Of a stretch of DNA of 64,000 nt, positions 42,122 through 50,297 are shown in pieces. The DNA lies in NCBI GenBank assembly GCA_040766985.1, contig JAXGPL010000006.1:1-64000 (forward strand), in the 5' to 3' direction. The notes beneath the pieces were generated by a model that saw only the letters and a list, made by a program, of their open reading frames with translations, had not been told where the DNA came from and did no database searches. This DNA comes from JAXGPL01 sp040766985. GTDB lineage: Bacteria > Bacillota > Sulfobacillia > JAUYEG01. Every line of letters starts with the position of its first letter. Within the stretch, counting starts at the first letter, position 1. The position numbers were made by a program, and so were the translations under genes.

Positions 42122-42368
42122 CAGTGCCGCCACCCCCCAGGCGCTTTCTGCCTTCGCGGCCCTCTTCCGGCAGGTATTCCAGCAGGTCGCCGGGCTGGCA
42201 CTCGAGTTCGCGGCATAGCGCTTCCAGCGTGGAAAAACGCACCGCGCGCGCGCGGTTGTTCTTCAGGATTGACAGGTTGGCGATCGTGATGCCCACACGC
42301 TCCGCCAGTTCCGTCAGTGAGATCCGCCGCTCCAGGAGCAGCCGGTCGAGGTTGACGCTGATTGCCAT
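42108..42368 (-). CDS. Xre/YozG-like helix-turn-helix regulator
   Basis: 86 residues. The Cro/C1 helix-turn-helix is ISLTELAERVGITIANLSIL followed by FSTLEALCRELECQPGDLLEY, which is the YozG-like regulator pattern that accompanies DUF2975 membrane proteins. The start is 5 bases after the membrane gene stop, and the lipoprotein gene follows with overlap. Confidence 0.87.
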   Translation of the reverse strand: MAISVNLDRLLLERRISLTELAERVGITIANLSILKNNRARAVRFSTLEALCRELECQPGDLLEYLPEEGREGRKRLGGGGTDGPV

Positions 42369-42373
42369 AGCGA

Positions 42374-42922
42374 CTACACCGTGAGTTGTACTTCTTCGTG
42401 TAGGGTAACGCCATGTCTGAACACCTCTGCGAGGGCGAACGCGATCAGGCCCAGTACCAACCCTAGCCAGTCAAACGCCCGCAGGAGATCAAAGGTGACC
42501 CCCGGCAGGCGGGGATAGAGGCTGAAGCCCTCGGCCACTGCCAGTGCCGACACCGTGATCCCCCTAACGAGCAGACACCAGCCGACGCTCTGGATCCGCC
42601 TGTAGGCATCTGGCGCAAACGGTTGTGCCAGATCAACGTGCCTGTGCAACACACGGACCTGGTAGATCACGTACAGCGATACTACCGCACAGAGACAGCC
42701 GACGACTTGCCCCGCCGTGCGCAGCCAAGCCGGCATCAACGTCGGAGAAGCCGTAAAGGTCAGACCTCCGGACCTCAGCACAACAACCGCGCCGGTTGCC
42801 GCGGGATGTCCGGTCAACACGAGCACCAAGGCGTATAGACACCCGCCCAATGAGCCCCACCAGGCAATCGACAGGAATAGCCCGAGGAGAGATGACGTCC
42901 AGCTCTTTGCAGCCTGACTCAC
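42374..42922 (-). CDS. DUF2975-like membrane protein
   Basis: 182 residues with four hydrophobic segments (about 15-37, 60-85, 113-135, 145-167) and VDLAQPFAPDAYRRIQSVGW between the second and third, a DUF2975 feature. GTG 42922 follows GGAGGT by 7 bases, so the extended frame upstream is rejected. It heads the three-gene unit with the regulator and the lipoprotein. The function is unknown; these pairs are thought to be self-regulated modules. Confidence 0.8.
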   Translation of the reverse strand: MSQAAKSWTSSLLGLFLSIAWWGSLGGCLYALVLVLTGHPAATGAVVVLRSGGLTFTASPTLMPAWLRTAGQVVGCLCAVVSLYVIYQVRVLHRHVDLAQPFAPDAYRRIQSVGWCLLVRGITVSALAVAEGFSLYPRLPGVTFDLLRAFDWLGLVLGLIAFALAEVFRHGVTLHEEVQLTV

Positions 42923-43050
42923 GATAACTACCTCCGAATCGGTCTTTTTTACAGGCGCCCGGGACCTGATTGCCGCGCGTCCGGGTCGCCTGTCGGGCCG
43001 CCGGGGAGTTCCCGGGGGTCCCGCCGGCACCAGTCTAGGGCGTGGAGTTA

Positions 43051-43082
43051 TTGTTTGTCAATACGTTTTTATCAACAAACGA
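43051..43082. promoter_or_regulatory. Inverted repeat upstream of the DUF2975 unit
   Basis: TTGTTTGT (43051-43058) and ACAAACGA (43075-43082) form a 7-of-8 inverted repeat in an AT-rich patch about 130 bases upstream of the membrane gene. On the minus strand a TTGACA box lies between the arms. It is a candidate operator/promoter. The rest of 42923-43226 shows nothing else. Confidence 0.4.
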
Positions 43083-43226
43083 TAAGCGGCCTAGGGTTTG
43101 GGTATTGCCTGGGAATTGGGAATAGGCGACGAGCCAATCGATTGCTGCCGCTGTTGAACCTTTCTATCGATCCGCTCGTCTCTGTTCTGAGGTGTCGGCA
43201 CCCGCCTTTGATGACCCTGATGAGAG

Positions 43227-43625
43227 GTGACCCAGCTCTTGGAGATTGAGATCAAACGCCTCACAAGGAAGTACGGCGCCACTCGTGCCCTGGACAACGT
43301 CTCGTTACGAATCGGCCCCGGGATGTACGGGTTCCTCGGGCCCGACGGCGCCGGGAAGACGACGCTCATGCGCATCGTGGTCACGCTGCTCAGGCCGACC
43401 AGCGGCACGGTCAGGGTAGGGGCTGGCGGACAACGTGCTAACAGCTGGACGCAGGCAGAGTCGCGTTCTGGGGCCCGGTGGACGGGTACCTGGCGTCGGG
43501 AGCAAGCAGGGACCGGGTTCGGATGGCGTACAGGCGCTGGGGCCACCTCTAGGGGCCTGAAGGTGCGGGCTCCCGGACGCCTGGGGATTTCCGGCAAGCA
43601 TCACGCAAGCAGTCGTCGGCAGTGA
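43227..43625 (+). pseudogene. Truncated ABC transporter ATP-binding protein
   Basis: The first ~68 residues are a good ABC ATPase N-terminus (LTRKYGATRALDNVSLRIG, Walker A GPDGAGKTTLMRI, LRPTSGTVRV). After about 43430 there is no Q-loop, signature or Walker B; the frame goes on as Arg/Gly/Ser-rich sequence to 43625, antisense to the next regulator. No permease lies nearby. I read it as a gene remnant truncated by recombination. Confidence 0.75.
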
Positions 43626-43803
43626 AGATCTCCTCCAGGGGGGTTGCAAAGAACCGGGCGATCCTTAGTGCCAGCCTCAGAGTAGGGTCGTACTTGTTGT
43701 TCTCAATGGCGATGATTGTCTGCCTGGTCACTCCAACGATCCTGGCGAGTTGTTCCTGAGTCAGCTGTCTGTTGTGGCGTAGTTCTCGTAGATTGTTCTT
43801 CAT
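43549..43803 (-). CDS. Xre-family helix-turn-helix regulator
   Basis: 84 residues. NLRELRHNRQLTQEQLARIV, then GVTRQTIIAIENNKYDPTL and ALRIARFFATPLEEIF form the canonical YgzD/Xre-type domain. The C-terminal ~15 residues run antisense to the ABC remnant and may not be conserved. It directly follows its membrane partner gene (stop TAG next to ATG). Confidence 0.9.
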   Translation of the reverse strand: MKNNLRELRHNRQLTQEQLARIVGVTRQTIIAIENNKYDPTLRLALRIARFFATPLEEIFTADDCLRDACRKSPGVREPAPSGP

Positions 43804-44055
43804 CTACCCGCCGAACTTCTTCGTGTAGTATAGGGAGGCGGTCCAGAAGACGAGCTGGGAAGCGAAGAACACGGTCGCCTGGGACTCCAAATGTCCGGTG
43901 CGGATCACGTCCTTGACGGCCCAGACGAAAAGCACAACCGTTGTGAAAATCCAGGTAACCCGCGCGGAGTACAGACCGATCAAGGCCGCACGTTCTTCTG
44001 TTCTGAAGCTCACTTCTCCAAATAGTGATGCCAGCCTCCGCAGCAATCGGTCCAT
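43804..44055 (-). CDS. Small membrane protein paired with Xre regulator
   Basis: 83 residues: an amphipathic N-terminus (RLLRRLASLFGEVSFRTEER), then two membrane helices (VTWIFTTVVLFVWAVKDVI and FFASQLVFWTASLYYT). It resembles the DUF2178/DUF3784-type partners of Xre regulators in Bacillota, without a decisive motif. It is first in the two-gene unit. Confidence 0.7.
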   Translation of the reverse strand: MDRLLRRLASLFGEVSFRTEERAALIGLYSARVTWIFTTVVLFVWAVKDVIRTGHLESQATVFFASQLVFWTASLYYTKKFGG

Positions 44056-44084
44056 CTCCCCAATGTAAAAGGTTCTTTACTTGG

Positions 44085-44113
44085 AGTGTACGGGAGCAAT
44101 CCTTGAATGTCAA
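44085..44113 (-). promoter_or_regulatory. Promoter and GTAAA operator-like motifs of the small-membrane/Xre unit
   Basis: On the minus strand TTGACA (44108-44113) and TACACT (44085-44090) are 17 bases apart. GTAAA-N6-TTTAC (44065-44080) follows downstream, and further TTTAC/GTAAA copies lie near 44120 and 44155. Such repeats suggest autoregulation by the Xre protein. The rest of 44114-44432 holds only a possible gene remnant near 44195-44290. Confidence 0.6.
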
Positions 44114-44432
44114 TAGCTCTTTACATCCGGACGGCCGGAAGGGCAGGGGTTCGCTGTAAAGTCCAGCCGTGCTCGGAACCGAAGAAACACGACGGCAAGG
44201 AGGACCGGGCCATCTGACGAACAGGCTTCCCTGTACGACGAGTGGTTCGAGCGCCACAGCCACCCGCACGAGTCAGAGTTTGGGCCTTGAGGAGCCTTCT
44301 TCCCCGCACCGCAGCGGGGATCGAGACCGGCGTCGGGGGCTGGCCGATGCGCGATTCGACTTCGTGCCAATGGTAACCACGGTCTGCTCCGCCCGGGCGG
44401 GGCGATTGTCACCGAGAAGGGAGGATCAAGGC

Positions 44433-45278
44433 GTGAACAGAGAATTCTATGCGACCCACGGACCGGTTACCGACCCTGGGGAATACGGCCACCTGCTGGC
44501 GAGCCTTCCGGGGCCCGGAGCTGAACTGTGCCGTGCCGTCCGCGGCCTTGTAGTGCACATCTTCTGGGCCGGCCGCTATGGCCTCGAGCTTGACGAGCAG
44601 CGCAAGGGCGAGGTCAACCTCCGCTGGGTATCGCGGCAGATTGCGCGGGCGCTCGAGCTCGACCCGTCGGCGCTGGATGTTGCGCGGTCGTTGCCGCGCA
44701 AGCTGGTGGGCAACTGCCGTGACTTCTCCGTCCTGTACTGCGCGGCGCTGCGGCAGAAGGGGATACCCGCGCGGGCGCGCTGCGGGTTCGGCACCTACCT
44801 CCGCAAGTGCTACTACGAGGACCACTGGGTCGCCGAGCATTGGGATGCGAAGGAACAGCGCTGGGTCATGGTCGACCCGCAGCTTGACGAATTCCAGATT
44901 GAGCAACTGGGCGTCGACTTCGACCCCTCGGACATACCGCCGGGGCGGTTCGTTCCGGGCGGCGAGGCTTGGCGGCGCTGTCGCGCCGGCGAGGCCGACG
45001 CAGACCGCTTCGGCATCTTTGACATGCGCGGGCTGTGGTTTGTCCAGGGAGACCTGATCCGCGACTTTCTGGCCCTCAACAAGACCGAGATCCTGCCCTG
45101 GGATTCCTGGGGGCTGATGGCCGACCCGCAGACACAGCTGTCCCCCCATGATTTGCGGTTGCTTGACCGGATCGCTCTCGTCAGCCGCGACGTCGATGCC
45201 CACTGGACCGAGTTGCGTGCTCTGTATGCGCAGGAGCCGCGCCTCGCGGTTAAGCCGGACTGGTGGACGACCAAGTGA
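44433..45278 (+). CDS. Transglutaminase-like cysteine protease-fold protein
   Basis: 281 residues, no signal peptide. The transglutaminase-like core is visible as NCRDFSVLYCAALRQKGIPAR (Cys), HWVAEHWD (His) and WVMVDPQLD (Asp), in the right order and spacing (about residues 91, 129, 146). The family includes peptidases and amidases. GTG 44433 is 9 bases after GGGAGG; the open frame upstream is rejected. It is followed at once by two overlapping genes. Confidence 0.85.
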   Translation: MNREFYATHGPVTDPGEYGHLLASLPGPGAELCRAVRGLVVHIFWAGRYGLELDEQRKGEVNLRWVSRQIARALELDPSALDVARSLPRKLVGNCRDFSVLYCAALRQKGIPARARCGFGTYLRKCYYEDHWVAEHWDAKEQRWVMVDPQLDEFQIEQLGVDFDPSDIPPGRFVPGGEAWRRCRAGEADADRFGIFDMRGLWFVQGDLIRDFLALNKTEILPWDSWGLMADPQTQLSPHDLRLLDRIALVSRDVDAHWTELRALYAQEPRLAVKPDWWTTK

Positions 45279-45445
45279 AGGCCGGACGCTTCCCTGAGCA
45301 ATGCAGGGTGATCGCCGCCCTGTCTTACACCCCCGCGCCCGTTCGGAGGATGGGTGGCTTCCGTGTACCCCGGCAGGTCCTGGCTTACTACTGGAGCGTC
45401 ATCATCTTGGCCAATCCCGCGCGGCTGGAGGAAGGGCAACGATGA
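45275..45445 (+). CDS. Small protein coupled to both neighbours
   Basis: A 56-residue frame begins MKAGRFPEQCRVIAALSYTP and includes RMGGFRVPRQVLAYYWSVIIL. Its GTG overlaps the upstream stop as GTGA and its TGA overlaps the downstream ATG as ATGA, so a ribosome could pass through all three genes. I recognise no family. The alternative is untranslated spacer; the double overlap is the main evidence. Confidence 0.45.
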   Translation: MKAGRFPEQCRVIAALSYTPAPVRRMGGFRVPRQVLAYYWSVIILANPARLEEGQR

Positions 45446-46299
45446 GCGACAGCGGGCGTGGCCCTTCTTCGAGCGACTTCTTCGGCGAGATCGGCAAGCT
45501 CGTCCAAATCGGGGTCGCCATTCCGACCGAGGACTACCACGGTCCGAACGTCCGCCTCTACGATATCGTGGAGCGCTACACCGCAGACGTTCCGTTCTAC
45601 GTCGAGGCAGCCCGCTGCGCGGGCGGGCCGGTGCTCGAACTTGGCTGCGGCACCGGCCGTGTCCTTATCCCAATGGCACGGGCCGGGGCTGAGGTAACGG
45701 GGCTGGACCTTTCGGCGGACATGCTCGACAGCTGTCGCGCCAAGCTCAAGGCCGAGCCGGCCGCTGTCGCGGCCCGCGTCAACCTGGTGCAGGGCGACAT
45801 GCGGCGGTACCACCTTGGCGCAGGGCGCTTTGCGCTGGTTGTATGCCCCCTGTTCACGTTCATCCACCTGCGTACCAGGCAGGACAAGCTGGCGATGCTG
45901 GCGCGGGCCGCGGAGCACCTCAGACCGGGCGGCACTTTACTGTTGGAGGCCGAACTGGCGGGCGGTTTCAAGGAAACCTCTGCCCCCGTCCTCAACGCCG
46001 TCCGGCACGACCGGAAGACGGGTGAGTTGCTGTTGGTGTTGCACCATGCAAGGCGCGAAGATGGCGGTTCCGTGCTTGTCAACCTGCTTAACGTAGCGGT
46101 GGACGGCTTCGGCAAGGCGACCCTCACTGCAGTCGCGAGCCGTGAGTCGCGTACGGATGCCGAAGAGATCGCCGACCTCATTGCCCGCGCCGGTCTGGTC
46201 CTTGAAGGCCTCTGGGGCGACTACCAAGGCGGCACGCCGGCGGCCGACGCCAGGGGAATTGTCCTGCGGGCGCGCCGGCCCGAGCAGGGCCAAACCTGA
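45442..46299 (+). CDS. SAM-dependent methyltransferase, class I
   Basis: 285 residues. VLELGCGTGRVLIPMARAGA (motif I), VTGLDLSADML (acidic residue binding the SAM ribose), VQGDMRRYHL and FALVVCPLFTFIHL give a standard class I fold close to the CrtU/UbiE-like Methyltransf_25 group. RBS GGAGGAAGGG lies about 6 bases before ATG 45442. The substrate is unknown; it is probably cotranscribed with the transglutaminase-like gene. Confidence 0.88.
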   Translation: MSDSGRGPSSSDFFGEIGKLVQIGVAIPTEDYHGPNVRLYDIVERYTADVPFYVEAARCAGGPVLELGCGTGRVLIPMARAGAEVTGLDLSADMLDSCRAKLKAEPAAVAARVNLVQGDMRRYHLGAGRFALVVCPLFTFIHLRTRQDKLAMLARAAEHLRPGGTLLLEAELAGGFKETSAPVLNAVRHDRKTGELLLVLHHARREDGGSVLVNLLNVAVDGFGKATLTAVASRESRTDAEEIADLIARAGLVLEGLWGDYQGGTPAADARGIVLRARRPEQGQT

Positions 46300-46396
46300 G
46301 GGCTGGAGCCTGCTTGCACCGCGGGAAGGGCACCGGTCGCCCGCCATTGAAGAAACCCGCCCGTAGGGATCACTGAGTCGTTGGGGAGGATGAAAA

Positions 46397-47476
46397 GTGC
46401 CCAAACTGCCTACCGCAGATCTGGATTACGTGATTGATGTACTGCTCCGCCTGGTCAATACCCCGAGCCCGTCCGGCCACACCGAGGATGCGATGGCCAT
46501 TGTCGACCAGGAGTTCGGGTCGTTGGGGCTGGAGGTCCGGCGCACCAACAAGGGCGGGCGCCTGGTGACCATCCCCGGCATCGACCAGGTCAACCACCGC
46601 CTGCTTTCCGGCCATGTTGACACGCTCGGGGCGATGGTCAAGGAGATCAAGTCGAGCGGCCGGCTCAAGTACACGCCCATCGGCGGGGCGTCCGCGCATT
46701 CAATCGAGGGCGAGTACTGCACGGTCATCACCGACGGCGGCAAACGTTATACCGGTACCATTCTGACGACCAAGGCCGCGGCGCATGTCTACGGCAAGGA
46801 CGGTTACGACCTTGAGCGCAAGCCGGAAAACATGGAGATCCGGCTCGACGAGAAGGTCAAGACGGCCGCCGAAACCCGCGCCCTCGGCATCGAAGTCGGC
46901 GATTTCATCGCCTTTGACCCCCGTGCGGAGTTGACGCCGAGCGGGTTCGTCAAGAGCCGCCACCTTGATGACAAGGCCAGCGTGGCGGCAATGATCGGCG
47001 CAGCCAAGTGCCTGTTGGGGGGCGGCATCACGCCCGCTGCGACAACCCACTTCTTTGTCACCAATTTCGAGGAAGTTGGCCACGGCGCCGCCGTCGGCAC
47101 GCCGCCCGAGGTCAGGGAGTTTATCGCCGTCGACATGGGTTGCGTGGGCGAGGGCATCCAGGCGACCGAGTACGACGTCTCGATCTGCGCCAAGGACTCG
47201 AGCGGCCCGTATGACGCCGGCCTCAAGCGCAAGCTTGTTGGCCTAGCCAAGGAGCACGGGATCCCGTACGCGGTCGACGTCTACCCCTACTACGGGTCTG
47301 ACGCCAGCGCCGCCCTGAGGGCGGGCGCGGACATCCGGGCGATTGTGATCGGCCCGGGTGTCGACGCATCGCACGCCTTCGAGCGCACCCATAAGGAAGG
47401 CATCAAAGCGACGGTGGACCTGCTGATCGCGTATCTGACCACCCAGACCGCCACCACCGTGTTGCCCCGCAACTGA
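46397..47476 (+). CDS. M42-family aminopeptidase/endoglucanase
   Basis: 359 residues. LLSGHVDTLGAMV, SRHLDDKASVAAM and TNFEEVGHGAAVG supply the di-zinc ligands and the catalytic Glu pair; YYGSDASAAL and GVDASHAFERTH complete the M42 signature. These are cobalt/zinc aminopeptidases that form tetrahedral dodecamers. GTG start at 46397 after GGGGAGGATG. Flanked by a terminator at the 3' side. Confidence 0.92.
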   Translation: MPKLPTADLDYVIDVLLRLVNTPSPSGHTEDAMAIVDQEFGSLGLEVRRTNKGGRLVTIPGIDQVNHRLLSGHVDTLGAMVKEIKSSGRLKYTPIGGASAHSIEGEYCTVITDGGKRYTGTILTTKAAAHVYGKDGYDLERKPENMEIRLDEKVKTAAETRALGIEVGDFIAFDPRAELTPSGFVKSRHLDDKASVAAMIGAAKCLLGGGITPAATTHFFVTNFEEVGHGAAVGTPPEVREFIAVDMGCVGEGIQATEYDVSICAKDSSGPYDAGLKRKLVGLAKEHGIPYAVDVYPYYGSDASAALRAGADIRAIVIGPGVDASHAFERTHKEGIKATVDLLIAYLTTQTATTVLPRN

Positions 47477-47484
47477 GCCGGCGC

Positions 47485-47527
47485 GGGGACGGACAGGGCA
47501 GGCCGGGTTGCCGCCCCGTCCGTCCCC
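47485..47527 (+). terminator. Terminator after the M42 gene
   Basis: Arms 47485-47499 and 47513-47527 match over 14 of 15 positions and start 8 bases after the stop. No T tract follows. Confidence 0.6.
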
Positions 47528-47682
47528 AGCCGCTCCAGTCCTTCCATCGAGCACGCCCATTTCTCCGCTTACCAGGTCGTCCTTCATGGGTATGGATAAC
47601 GTGTCGGGCTTTCGATGGCGCGCGAAACGTCGCGCGGGCGGACGGTTTCCCTGTGCGAGATTGGTGGAAGGAGCATACGCCA

Positions 47683-48216
47683 ATGGCAGATGAGCTATAT
47701 CGGACGGTATTTGTCAGGACCTGGCCGTGGTGGGCCGGCGGGGTGGTCATCGGGCTGATTGTGCCCGCGATGTATCTTCTCTACAACACCGGGCTGGGGG
47801 TCTCCACGGGCTACGGCAACGTAGTCAAGCTGCTCTTAGGCAGAACACGGCTGAAGTGGCTCAACACCGAAACCTTCGCGGATCCGTGGGGATGGCGCCT
47901 CTTCTTCATCAGCGGCATGGCCGTGGGCGGATTCCTGTCGGCACGGCTCTCAGGACGTCCGCTGTTCACGACCGGCATGGGCGTGTTCACGGAAACCGTT
48001 TCCTGGCCGCTCGCGGTTCAAGGCCTGGTCTTCACCTTCGGCGGCTTCCTGCTCGCCCTGGGGGCGCGCATCGCCGGCGGCTGCACGTCCGGCCACAGCA
48101 TCCACGGCATCGCCAACCTCAAGCTCGCGAGCATGGTGACGACAGCGTTCTTCCTTCTATTCGGCGCCGTGTCCACCTGGCTGGTGCGAACCCTGATTTT
48201 CGGCGGTGCGAGATGA
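47683..48216 (+). CDS. YeeE/YedE-family sulfur-compound transporter, N-terminal half
   Basis: A 177-residue membrane protein with four or five helices. GARIAGGCTSGHSIHGIANL carries the conserved Cys of the YeeE/YedE (TsuA-like) thiosulfate transport family. ATG 47683 is chosen over GTG 47653 because GGAAGGAG lies ~9 bases upstream. It overlaps the second half gene (ATGA); together they form a split two-gene version of the usual single protein. Confidence 0.87.
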   Translation: MADELYRTVFVRTWPWWAGGVVIGLIVPAMYLLYNTGLGVSTGYGNVVKLLLGRTRLKWLNTETFADPWGWRLFFISGMAVGGFLSARLSGRPLFTTGMGVFTETVSWPLAVQGLVFTFGGFLLALGARIAGGCTSGHSIHGIANLKLASMVTTAFFLLFGAVSTWLVRTLIFGGAR

Positions 48217-48659
48217 TTGGCCGCAAGTTCGGATTCGGGCTGTTCGGCGTCGTGTTCGGCTTCACCCTCTCGCGGGCCGGGGCCTCGGAATACGACTACA
48301 TCCACAGCATGTTTACGGGCCGCGACCTTCATCTGGCGTTTCTGATGGGCACGGCGATCGCCGTCGGCGCGATCGGGATGCTCCTCCTTCGATGGGCTGG
48401 AAACCGGACCCTCGACGGCGAGCCGATTGATCCCAAGTTCAAGTCCCTTAACTGGGGGAACGTTACCGGCGGGATGGTCTTCGGACTCGGCTGGGGCCTT
48501 GCCGGCGCTTGTCCGGGGACGGTCCTTGCGCAGTTGGGCGAAGGCAAGGTGATCGCCATGTTCACCGTTAGCGGACTGCTTCTCGGGACGTACGTCTTCG
48601 CCCTGATGAGTGGCCGCGAACCTCGCGGCCGGCGCGACAGGAATCGTGCCGGGGGCTGA
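48213..48659 (+). CDS. YeeE/YedE-family sulfur-compound transporter, C-terminal half
   Basis: A 148-residue membrane protein. The N-terminus FGLFGVVFGFTLSRAGASEYD and the motif FGLGWGLAGACPGTVLAQLG (conserved Cys) match the second repeat of YeeE/YedE. It should pair with the preceding gene to pass thiosulfate or a related sulfur species by Cys relay. A short basic tail follows the last helix. Confidence 0.88.
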   Translation: MIGRKFGFGLFGVVFGFTLSRAGASEYDYIHSMFTGRDLHLAFLMGTAIAVGAIGMLLLRWAGNRTLDGEPIDPKFKSLNWGNVTGGMVFGLGWGLAGACPGTVLAQLGEGKVIAMFTVSGLLLGTYVFALMSGREPRGRRDRNRAGG

Positions 48660-48698
48660 TACCGGGGCTGATATCGTTAGCTATGAGCAATGTGTTAG

Positions 48699-48733
48699 CC
48701 TGTCAGGTCGTTGTCTTGTCGTTTCCTGACAGG
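48699..48733. other. Stem-loop downstream of the sulfur transporter genes
   Basis: A perfect CCTGTCAGG/CCTGACAGG 9-bp inverted repeat (48699-48707, 48725-48733) with a 17-base loop. It could be a terminator or an operator for the next gene. Confidence 0.45.
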
Positions 48734-48789
48734 TCGGTGCGACGATAGCCATGGACACGAAAGTCAGGAATGAGGAGGCAGAAGAGACC

Positions 48790-49326
48790 ATGAAAAAGAG
48801 AACCCTCTGGATTGCCGCGCTGGCCGGGCTGCTGGCCCTGGGGCTTGCTGCGCCGGCCCTGGCGGCGGACGTTGCGCAGGCGGTTCGCGCCAGATTAGGC
48901 TGCGACGAGACCGCCGGCGAACCGGTCACCGTCGAAGGCACTGTGGCAGAGCAATCCTGGAACCAATTGGAGTTGCTTGCCGGCGAGACGACCTACACCG
49001 TCCGGACCGGACCATTCAAGGCCGGGCTCAACCTTCCCGACCTGGACGGCCAGGCCGTCACGGTTGAGGGCTACGCCGGCAAGGGCATCAACTGCAACGC
49101 GGACGCGGCCGACGATGTGATCCGGGCGAGGACCATCACCTATAGCGGAGGCACGATCGACCTGACGCAGGCGCCCGCCGGCGGCTTCGGACAGTGGCGC
49201 AACGGCAGCTGCAACGGCGAGTGTGCGCGCGACGGTGACGGCAACGTCAACCGGGCACGCGCCGGGCGTGCCGGCGGCAACGGCGGCAACGGCATCGGTT
49301 GCAGCGGCGTCAATCGCCCGCGGTAG
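48790..49326 (+). CDS. Secreted protein, OB-like, Gly/Asn-rich C-terminus
   Basis: 178 residues with a Sec signal peptide (MKKRTLWIAALAGLLALGLA, cleavage likely after APALA). The mature part has beta strands TVEGTVAEQSWNQLELLAGE and AVTVEGYAGKGINCNAD that suggest a small OB-fold. The tail is rich in Gly, Asn and Arg with several Cys (GSCNGEC, GIGCSG). AGGAGG lies 11 bases before ATG 48790. I do not recognise a named family. It sits between the sulfur transporter and ThiF-like genes. Confidence 0.72.
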   Translation: MKKRTLWIAALAGLLALGLAAPALAADVAQAVRARLGCDETAGEPVTVEGTVAEQSWNQLELLAGETTYTVRTGPFKAGLNLPDLDGQAVTVEGYAGKGINCNADAADDVIRARTITYSGGTIDLTQAPAGGFGQWRNGSCNGECARDGDGNVNRARAGRAGGNGGNGIGCSGVNRPR

Positions 49327-49449
49327 CCACCTCTTGGTCCTGCAGGTGCAAAGGCGCCGCGCCACGGAATAAGTTGTGGCCGGCGCCTTTGGCTGCCGGC
49401 GGGCCGGTTTCAGGGTGCAGGCTTCCGGTTCAAGAGGAGGGTGTGTGCA

Positions 49450-50217
49450 GTGGAGCACGGACTTAGCGAGGAGCAGGTCAAGCGCTATTCGCGCCAATTG
49501 GCCATGCCCGCCATCGGCGTCGAAGGGCAGCGTAAGCTGCTGGCGGGCTCCGTCCTCGTGGCAGGGGCCGGCGGACTAGGGTCTCCAGTCGCCCTATACC
49601 TCGCAGCTGCAGGGGTGGGCACGATCGGCATCGCCGACGAAGACCGCGTCGATGTCTCCAACCTCCAACGGCAGATACTTCACCGCACGGCGGATATCGG
49701 CATCCCCAAAGTGGAGTCTGCCGCTCGGGCCCTCACCGACCTCAATCCCGGCGTCAAGGTGCACAAGCACCCCGTCACAATCGAGAGCGGCAACGCGGGC
49801 GACCTGGTCAGGCCCTATGATTTGGTGGTCGGCGCCGTCGACAACCTGCGCGCGCGTTATGTCCTTAACGACGCATGCATCGAGCAACGCAAGCCGCTTG
49901 TCGAGGCGGGGGTTTTCCGTATGGAAGGCCTTGTCACGACGATTGTGCCGGGCAAGACGCCGTGTTACCGCTGTCTGTTTCCGGTCGAGCCACGGCCGGA
50001 CACGATGCTCTGTCCGGCTGAGGCCGGCATCCTTGGTTCGGTTGCCGGCCTCGTCGGATGCATTCAGGCTACCGAGGCCATCAAGATCCTCGCCGGCATT
50101 GAGACGACGCTCGCCGGACGGCTACTCGTGGTCAATGCGCAGGAGATGTCCTTCCGCACCATTGACGTCAACCGCAGCCCAAATTGCGCCGCGTGTGCGC
50201 ATCTGGCCGGGGCGTAG
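49450..50217 (+). CDS. ThiF/MoeB/HesA-family adenylyltransferase
   Basis: A 255-residue E1-like enzyme. RYSRQLAMPAIGVEGQRKL, nucleotide loop VAGAGGLGSPVALYLAAAGVG, DVSNLQRQILH and the zinc Cys pairs PCYRC and NCAAC are all present. It would adenylate the C-terminal Gly of a ThiS/MoaD-type sulfur carrier. No rhodanese domain and no sulfur-carrier gene are seen nearby. GTG at 49450 follows GAGGAGG by ~10 bases. Co-location with the sulfur transporter hints at a sulfur-trafficking role. Confidence 0.92.
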   Translation: MEHGLSEEQVKRYSRQLAMPAIGVEGQRKLLAGSVLVAGAGGLGSPVALYLAAAGVGTIGIADEDRVDVSNLQRQILHRTADIGIPKVESAARALTDLNPGVKVHKHPVTIESGNAGDLVRPYDLVVGAVDNLRARYVLNDACIEQRKPLVEAGVFRMEGLVTTIVPGKTPCYRCLFPVEPRPDTMLCPAEAGILGSVAGLVGCIQATEAIKILAGIETTLAGRLLVVNAQEMSFRTIDVNRSPNCAACAHLAGA

Positions 50218-50239
50218 CCGGGCCGGCGCTGGGCGGTGT

Positions 50240-50281
50240 GCAGGCGGAAGGTTTCGTACGCCAAAGCAACCCTCCGCCTGC
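50240..50281. terminator. Terminator between convergent thiF-like and amidohydrolase genes
   Basis: GCAGGCGGA/TCCGCCTGC 9-bp arms (50240-50248, 50273-50281), with an inner GGTT/AACC pairing, lie in the 80-base convergent gap. Confidence 0.6.
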
Positions 50282-50297
50282 CGAAGACCCACTCCTG

